Source: an uncultured Mollicutes bacterium
GTDB taxonomy: Bacteria; Bacillota_I; Bacilli_A; RFN20; CAG-826
Direction: 5' to 3'
DNA length: 35,586 nucleotides
NCBI GenBank assembly: GCA_900540395.1
Contig: UQFQ01000016.1
Coordinates: 1 to 35,586, forward strand
Under the pieces are notes generated by a model. It was not told the DNA's origin and made no database searches. It saw nothing but the letters and a program-made list of their open reading frames with translations. Below, piece by piece: positions 31,032 to 35,586 of the stretch (its first letter is position 1; every line of letters begins with the position of its first letter). A program made the translations under genes and the position numbers.

Positions 31032-32627
31032 ATGGACGACGAAAGAAAAAATAAAGACATAGACATAGAAGAAATTGTCACTGACAATTTAGAAGAAAAC
31101 GAAAGTAAAATTGAAGAAAACACTGCAGAATTAAATGATTTTGATAATATAGATGAAGATTATACTGACGACATCTTATACAAGAAAACTGATTTAGGTG
31201 AAAGTATTCAAGAAGATGTTGTCGAAGAAAAAGAAAAGGTAAAACAAAATAAAGAAAAAAGCAATAAATATAAGTATTTAATTTACCTATCAATTATTCT
31301 TTTAATTACTGTAGTTGTTTTATGGTACAACCTTGTACAGCCAACTAAAGGTCCTGATGGTTCTGATATGTTGGTTTATGAAACAATTCCTGATGTTGTT
31401 TCTAAAACTAATGTTTGGTACTTTTTACTTTTGATTGGATCGGTAATTTTTGGTTTCTTTATTGCCGCTTTGATTATTTGGACTTTTGCAAAGCTATATA
31501 CAAAACATTATAAAATGCACCAAGCTTTTGCAAATGCACTTATAGGATCTTTTTATAGTGCGATTACACCTGGAGCAAGTGGTGGTCAATTTGCTCAGGT
31601 TTATGTATTTAAAAAGCAAGGTATGCCTGTTTCAAATGCTGCTTCTATTTTTGTAATGAGCTTTATTGTTTACCAAAGTTGTTTAATTATCTTTGGAATT
31701 ATTTCTTTGATTACTAGTTTTGGCGATATTTTAAAAATTAATGTTGTCCCAATTAGTATTGGAGTTGTTAGTTTTGATCTTCCAATATGGATTTTTATTG
31801 CTTTTGGTTTCCTTTTAAATCTTATTGTTATTGTTGCATTATTCTTTATGTCTTTATCAAGAAAATTCCAAAACTTTATTTGCAATGGTTTAATCGGAAT
31901 TTGTGCGAAATTAAAAATTATTAAAAATCCAGAAGAAAAAAGGAAATCAATTAGAATTCAAGTTGAGAATTATCGTATTGAGTTTAGAAGATTACAATCA
32001 AATATGGCTTTTACCGGACTTGTTTTCTTAATTTATTGTGTTCAAATCATAAATTCTAATGTTCAACCATTTTTATGTGGTTTAGCCTTGAATGCTTTTG
32101 ATGCAGAAACTTTAAGCTCTGCTGGAGCTATTTTCCAAAAAATATATCAAAGTATTGTTTATTCTAATTTCCATCAAATGGCAACAGGTCTTTTGCCTTT
32201 GCCTGGAAGTGCTGGAGCTAGTGAAATTGTTTTTGGTTCTTTATTTGGCGAAACTAGTGGATATTTTAGTGCTGAGTTCTATAGAACAGGTGGTGGAATA
32301 AATATTCTTCTTCTTTTGTGGAGATTTATTACTTTCTATATTCCATTTATTATTAATGGAGTTGTTGCTGCAACTTATAAATCTAGAGGAATGCCTGTTA
32401 AAGATAGAATTCTTCCAGTTGGTGATAAGAAAACTATGCTTACAATTCAACTTTCAACTTATGCTGAAAGAAAAGAAACTTCTGATATTGCATATGAAAC
32501 AAGAGTAATGGAAAGAAAAGAACTTCTTCAAAAGATGATAAAGTTTAAAGATAAATCTGATAAGGAAAAGAGTGATAAAATATCTAAAAAAGAGAAAAAA
32601 GTGAAAAAGAAAGAAGAAGAGAAATGA
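31032..32627 (+). CDS. Flippase-like membrane protein (LPG_synthase_TM/UPF0104 family)
   Basis: An integral membrane protein of the YbhN/MprF-flippase type. It has 531 residues. Residues 1-85 are very acidic and then lysine-rich, probably disordered and cytoplasmic, which is an unusual extension. About eight hydrophobic spans follow. Family marks are SAITPGASGGQFAQVYVFKK and PLPGSAGASE. The C-terminus is a run of Lys, Glu and Asp. There is no lysyl-transferase domain, so it is not a full MprF. The ATGA overlap with the glycosyltransferase that follows suggests they act together, plausibly moving the glycolipid across the membrane. The family is well supported. The substrate is inference. Confidence 0.85.
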   Translation: MDDERKNKDIDIEEIVTDNLEENESKIEENTAELNDFDNIDEDYTDDILYKKTDLGESIQEDVVEEKEKVKQNKEKSNKYKYLIYLSIILLITVVVLWYNLVQPTKGPDGSDMLVYETIPDVVSKTNVWYFLLLIGSVIFGFFIAALIIWTFAKLYTKHYKMHQAFANALIGSFYSAITPGASGGQFAQVYVFKKQGMPVSNAASIFVMSFIVYQSCLIIFGIISLITSFGDILKINVVPISIGVVSFDLPIWIFIAFGFLLNLIVIVALFFMSLSRKFQNFICNGLIGICAKLKIIKNPEEKRKSIRIQVENYRIEFRRLQSNMAFTGLVFLIYCVQIINSNVQPFLCGLALNAFDAETLSSAGAIFQKIYQSIVYSNFHQMATGLLPLPGSAGASEIVFGSLFGETSGYFSAEFYRTGGGINILLLLWRFITFYIPFIINGVVAATYKSRGMPVKDRILPVGDKKTMLTIQLSTYAERKETSDIAYETRVMERKELLQKMIKFKDKSDKEKSDKISKKEKKVKKKEEEK

Positions 32628-33796
32628 ATATAGCGATATTTTCAGATGTATATTTACCTGACATTAATGGGGTGGCGGTCAGTGTTGATTCTTTATTTAA
32701 ACTTTTGACTAAATATGGGCACAATGCTTATGTTGTAACTACCAGTAGCGAAAAAGAAATTTCTTTTAAAGATAATATTTTAAGAATTCCTGGTTTAGAA
32801 CTTAAAAAGTTATATGGCTATCGTGCTTCATTTATTTATAATGAAAAAGCTTTTCAAATCTTAAAAAAACTTAAACTAGATTTGTGCCACATCAATACTG
32901 AATTCGGAATTTCACAATTTGGTTTTATTGTTGCCAGTAAATTAAACATTCCTAGTGTCTATACCTATCATACAATGTATGAAGATTATACATATTATGC
33001 AACAAAAGGTTACTTTGATCGTTTTTCTAAATGGGCAATTAGAGAATTTGATAAATCATGCATGAATAGAGCAACTGAAATTATTTCACCAAGTGAAAAA
33101 ACTAAGATTTATATCCGTTCAGTAGGTGTTGAAAAATATGTAAATGTAGTGCCAACCGGATTTAACTTCGATCGCTTTATTCCTAATCCAGAAAATAAAG
33201 AAAAAAGCTTAGAAATGAGAAGAAATCTAGGTTTTAAAGATAATCAAAAGATACTTTTGTGTCTTGGCAGAATCGCTAAAGAAAAAAGTTTTGACATCAT
33301 TATTGAAGGGTATGCTGATTATTTAAAAAAATATAATGATCAAGACACAGTTTTACTTTTTGTAGGAGATGGGCCAGCAAGAGGGGAATTAGAAGCTTTA
33401 ACTCAAAAACTAAATGTTTCTAATAGAATTAGATTTGTTGGTAAAGTCGATAATTCGTTGGTTCCATACTATTATTTAATGAGCGAAGTATTTTTAAATG
33501 CTTCCATTAGTGAAACACAAGGTTTGACTTTTATGGAAGCTATGGCTAGTGATTTATTAGTATTATGTCGTTTTGATAATAATTTAGTTGGGGTTATTTA
33601 TAATAATAAAACAGGCTTCTTCTTCCAAGATGTAACTGATTTTAAAGAAAAACTCCACTATGTATTATCGTTAAATAAAGAAGAAAGTGATTTGATAAGG
33701 AAAAACGCTTTTGAGTCGATTGATTGTTTTTCTGAAAAGACTTTCTATAACAATATTATTGAGGTATATAAACGTGCAATTAGAAGAAGTTGGTAA
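32624..33796 (+). CDS. GT4 glycosyltransferase, probably 1,2-diacylglycerol 3-glucosyltransferase
   Basis: A 390-residue GT-B fold enzyme of family GT4. The N-terminal half opens with IAIFSDVYLPDINGVAVSV, the NGV acceptor loop, and YTYHTMYEDYTYYATKGYFD resembles monoglucosyl-diacylglycerol synthases such as that of Acholeplasma laidlawii. The donor half has CLGRIAKEKSFD and the E-x7-E region ETQGLTFMEAMAS that binds UDP-sugar. Such enzymes glucosylate diacylglycerol at the inner leaflet to make membrane glycolipid. The partner flippase gene overlaps by 4 bases. Specificity is inferred from recalled family resemblance. Other lipid-linked GT4 activities are possible. Confidence 0.85.
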   Translation: MNIAIFSDVYLPDINGVAVSVDSLFKLLTKYGHNAYVVTTSSEKEISFKDNILRIPGLELKKLYGYRASFIYNEKAFQILKKLKLDLCHINTEFGISQFGFIVASKLNIPSVYTYHTMYEDYTYYATKGYFDRFSKWAIREFDKSCMNRATEIISPSEKTKIYIRSVGVEKYVNVVPTGFNFDRFIPNPENKEKSLEMRRNLGFKDNQKILLCLGRIAKEKSFDIIIEGYADYLKKYNDQDTVLLFVGDGPARGELEALTQKLNVSNRIRFVGKVDNSLVPYYYLMSEVFLNASISETQGLTFMEAMASDLLVLCRFDNNLVGVIYNNKTGFFFQDVTDFKEKLHYVLSLNKEESDLIRKNAFESIDCFSEKTFYNNIIEVYKRAIRRSW

Positions 33797-34610
33797 CAAA
33801 TTAAGTCTTAAAATTAAAGAGATAAAAGATAAAGGGAGCAAAATCATCATTACTTTTTTTGATGATTCCAAATTAAAAATTTCTCGACCAACATTTAATA
33901 ATTTTATAATTGTTGAGGGGAAGGAACTTGATGCAAAAACAAAAAAAGATATTGAACGTTTTGAAGAAAAAGAAGAAATTCGAAAATACATTAAGGTTCT
34001 TATAAATAAAAAACCTTATACTGAAAGAGAGCTATTAAAAAAAGCAATCGGTAAGTTTAATGACTATCATTTAGTTATTGAAGTTGTTAAAGAACTTAAA
34101 GTCTCACATTTAATTGATGATGAAGAATTTGTCGATAATTATTTAGATTATTTTGATAAAAATAATTATGGTCAATATTTTATTATTAACTTTTTTAGAT
34201 CAAGTGGTTTGAAAGAAGAATTAATAAAAAAACTTGATTTTGACGAAGAAAATGAAAAAAGGAAAGCGTTAAACTATTTTGATAGCATCAAAAATAAGTT
34301 TGTTAGTAATAACTTTGCAAAGCAAAAAAAGAAAATTTATGATCGTATGCTTCAAAGAGGATTTAATATTATTGTTATTTTAGACGTCCTAAATAATCTT
34401 AAAATTAATGAAGAAAGTGAAAAAGAAAGATTAAGAAAAGATTTTAAAAAAGTTAAGATGAAATATTTCATCACTAATGATAATCAAGTTGATGCTAATT
34501 CAAAAATTGTTAATAAGCTTATCAACAAAGGATATTCATTAGAAGATATTAACGAGATTATTGAAAGCGATGAAGATTTTGATGAAACTAAGGAGAAGCT
34601 AAATGATTAA
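33774..34610 (+). CDS. recX: Regulatory protein RecX
   Basis: Modulates RecA filaments. The start is GTG 33774, with GAGGT at 33761-33765 placed 8 bases before it, giving 278 residues. A longer frame back to TTG 33711 would lie inside the glycosyltransferase. Three-helix repeats typical of RecX are visible: KVLINKKPYTERELLKKAI, then VVKELKVSHLIDDEEFVDNYL (family L-x-x-x-x-x-DD-x-x-Y/F), then later KIYDRMLQRGFN and KLINKGYSLEDINEII. The first ~65 residues are a beta-rich extension as in Bacillus RecX. It overlaps the glycosyltransferase by 23 bases and yhaM by 8. recA is 14 kb away. Confidence 0.86.
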   Translation: MQLEEVGNKLSLKIKEIKDKGSKIIITFFDDSKLKISRPTFNNFIIVEGKELDAKTKKDIERFEEKEEIRKYIKVLINKKPYTERELLKKAIGKFNDYHLVIEVVKELKVSHLIDDEEFVDNYLDYFDKNNYGQYFIINFFRSSGLKEELIKKLDFDEENEKRKALNYFDSIKNKFVSNNFAKQKKKIYDRMLQRGFNIIVILDVLNNLKINEESEKERLRKDFKKVKMKYFITNDNQVDANSKIVNKLINKGYSLEDINEIIESDEDFDETKEKLND

Positions 34611-35532
34611 AGATTTAACTGATGGCTCTAATGCAAGTGGAATTTATTTAGTTAAGGATTTTGCTAAATGCTTAACCAATGGTGGTAAAGCTTATTTGAA
34701 CTTACATTTTCAAGATGGTAGTGGCGTCATTGATGGTAAAAAATGGGACGTTACTAATGAAGATTTGGAAACTTTAGAGATAGGTGGACTTGTTAGAGTT
34801 GATGGAACTACATTAGACTATAAAGGCAAATTACAAATTAAAGTTTTGGGTTTATATAAAGTTGATCCTAATGACGCTGATTTAGAAGGCTTTTTATTAC
34901 AATCCCCAATTCCTGTTGAAACATTAATAGCTAAATTTAAAAAGCATTATGCAAGTGTTAAAAATGAAGATTGTAAATTAATTCTTAAAGAAATTTTTAC
35001 TCGCTATTATAAAGAATTTATTGATTATCCAGCGGCTGTAAAAAATCATCATGAGTTTTATCATGGTCTTCTTTATCATACAGTTTCAATGTGTGATATT
35101 GCTGATTTTCTTTGCACCCATTATCCTGAACTTAATCGAGATTTATTAATTAGCGGATGTTTACTTCACGATATAGGTAAAGTTATTGAACTTTCTGGAC
35201 CAATCGCCACTAAATATACTGAAGAAGGTACACTTCTTGGGCATTTAACTATTGGGATGTCCCTTGTTAAAGAAATCGCTGATCAATTAAATATTAAAAG
35301 CGAAGTCCCAATGCTTTTAGAGCATATGATACTTTCTCATCATGGAAAACTTGAATATGGGGCTGCTGTTTTGCCATTAACTAGAGAAGCTTTAATTCTT
35401 TCGATGATTGATGATATGGATGCTAAAATGATGATGCTCGATAAAGCATATAAAGATGTAGAAGAAGGAAGCTATACCGAAAGATTGTTTGGTCTAGATA
35501 ATCGTGCTTTTTATAAAAGCAAAATAAAATAG
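34603..35532 (+). CDS. yhaM: 3'-5' exoribonuclease YhaM
   Basis: An HD-domain exoribonuclease that trims short 3' ends of mRNA in Bacillota. It has 309 residues, near the usual ~314. The N-terminal OB-fold covers residues ~1-95 (YLNLHFQDGSGVIDGKKWD). The HD domain begins with HHEFYHGLLYHT and holds CLLHDIGK near residue 187, LGHLTIG, ILSHHGK and SMIDDMDAK. All HD metal ligands are visible. The ATG overlaps recX by 8 bases. Together with rny and the RicA-like gene, the window encodes several parts of the Bacillota RNA decay apparatus. Confidence 0.93.
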   Translation: MIKDLTDGSNASGIYLVKDFAKCLTNGGKAYLNLHFQDGSGVIDGKKWDVTNEDLETLEIGGLVRVDGTTLDYKGKLQIKVLGLYKVDPNDADLEGFLLQSPIPVETLIAKFKKHYASVKNEDCKLILKEIFTRYYKEFIDYPAAVKNHHEFYHGLLYHTVSMCDIADFLCTHYPELNRDLLISGCLLHDIGKVIELSGPIATKYTEEGTLLGHLTIGMSLVKEIADQLNIKSEVPMLLEHMILSHHGKLEYGAAVLPLTREALILSMIDDMDAKMMMLDKAYKDVEEGSYTERLFGLDNRAFYKSKIK

Positions 35533-35537
35533 AAAAA

Positions 35538-35561
35538 GAACCACCCATAAACAAGTGGTTC
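35538..35561. terminator. Hairpin terminator at the right edge, better for the minus strand
   Basis: GAACCAC (35538-35544) pairs with GTGGTTC (35555-35561), loop of 10. On the plus strand only a few T residues follow, some way on. On the minus strand the hairpin is followed by TTTTTCT, a good terminator tail. It probably ends yhaM weakly and, more strongly, a convergent gene to the right of the window. Confidence 0.65.
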
Positions 35562-35586
35562 GATAAAATTTAAAAAAAGTAAACTC

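Noticed and set aside
1..35586. CRISPR arrays, insertion sequences, prophage or tRNA genes
   Set aside because: None seen. No regularly spaced repeats with spacers, transposase motifs, integrase, or cloverleaf-like sequence. The 11-bp arrays have no spacers and are too short to be CRISPR.

Overview
The window is AT-rich bacterial DNA (about 30% G+C by eye) with tightly packed genes, many overlapping by 1-14 bases. TGA is a stop codon here (nrdB, miaB, the YlbF-family gene and the flippase gene end in TGA), so the reassigned Mycoplasma/Spiroplasma code is not in use. Gene order follows Bacillus subtilis over long stretches: cmk-der-gpsA-hup, cca-dnaD-nth-recU, gpsB-rnpB, and pgsA-cinA-recA-rny-ymdB-miaB-ymcA-miaA. 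Several genes expected at these places (rpsA near cmk, ponA between nth and recU) are absent. A pyrophosphate-type phosphofructokinase, a probable membrane glycolipid cassette and compact proteins suggest an uncultured lineage between Bacilli and the Acholeplasma/Izemoplasma/RF39-like Mollicutes. The lineage is an inference.

Layout. 1-2.7 kb: the end of one and the whole of a second 5'-nucleotidase-family lipoprotein, then two small unknown genes and a bidirectional terminator. 2.7-8.7 kb: PPi-type phosphofructokinase (minus), ribonucleotide reductase nrdA and nrdB, a possible small RNA with a strong terminator, and uridine kinase (minus). 8.9-13.6 kb: DegV, a small membrane protein, cmk, der, gpsA and HU. 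13.7-16.8 kb: a head-only CCA-transferase-like protein, dnaD and nth, facing recU and a DEDDh exonuclease on the other strand. 16.9-24.9 kb: gpsB, RNase P RNA, pgsA, pncC, recA, RNase Y, ymdB, miaB, a RicA-like gene and miaA. 24.9-27.2 kb: tcdA and fhs. 27.2-31 kb (minus): a two-gene heterodimeric ABC exporter. 31-35.5 kb: a lipid-flippase-like membrane protein, a diacylglycerol-glucosyltransferase-like GT4 enzyme, recX and yhaM.

The genes are mostly core functions. Nucleotide supply is represented by nrdAB, udk, cmk and fhs. Replication and repair are represented by dnaD, nth, recU, recA, recX and HU. RNA processing and decay are represented by rnpB, rny, a RicA-like protein and yhaM. tRNA A37 modification is represented by miaA, miaB and tcdA. 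Membrane lipid synthesis is represented by gpsA, pgsA and the flippase/glucosyltransferase pair.

The most interesting signal is non-coding. Arrays of an 11-bp direct repeat (consensus ATCTACTAAAT) lie upstream of nrdA (2 units), nrdB (2 units) and between udk and degV (5 units in unbroken register). They look like an operator for a nucleotide-metabolism regulator. Other points of note are several promoters placed so that the mRNA would be leaderless or nearly so, a hairpin that buries the RNase Y ribosome-binding site, and two convergent gene pairs whose stop codons overlap in a shared TTAA.
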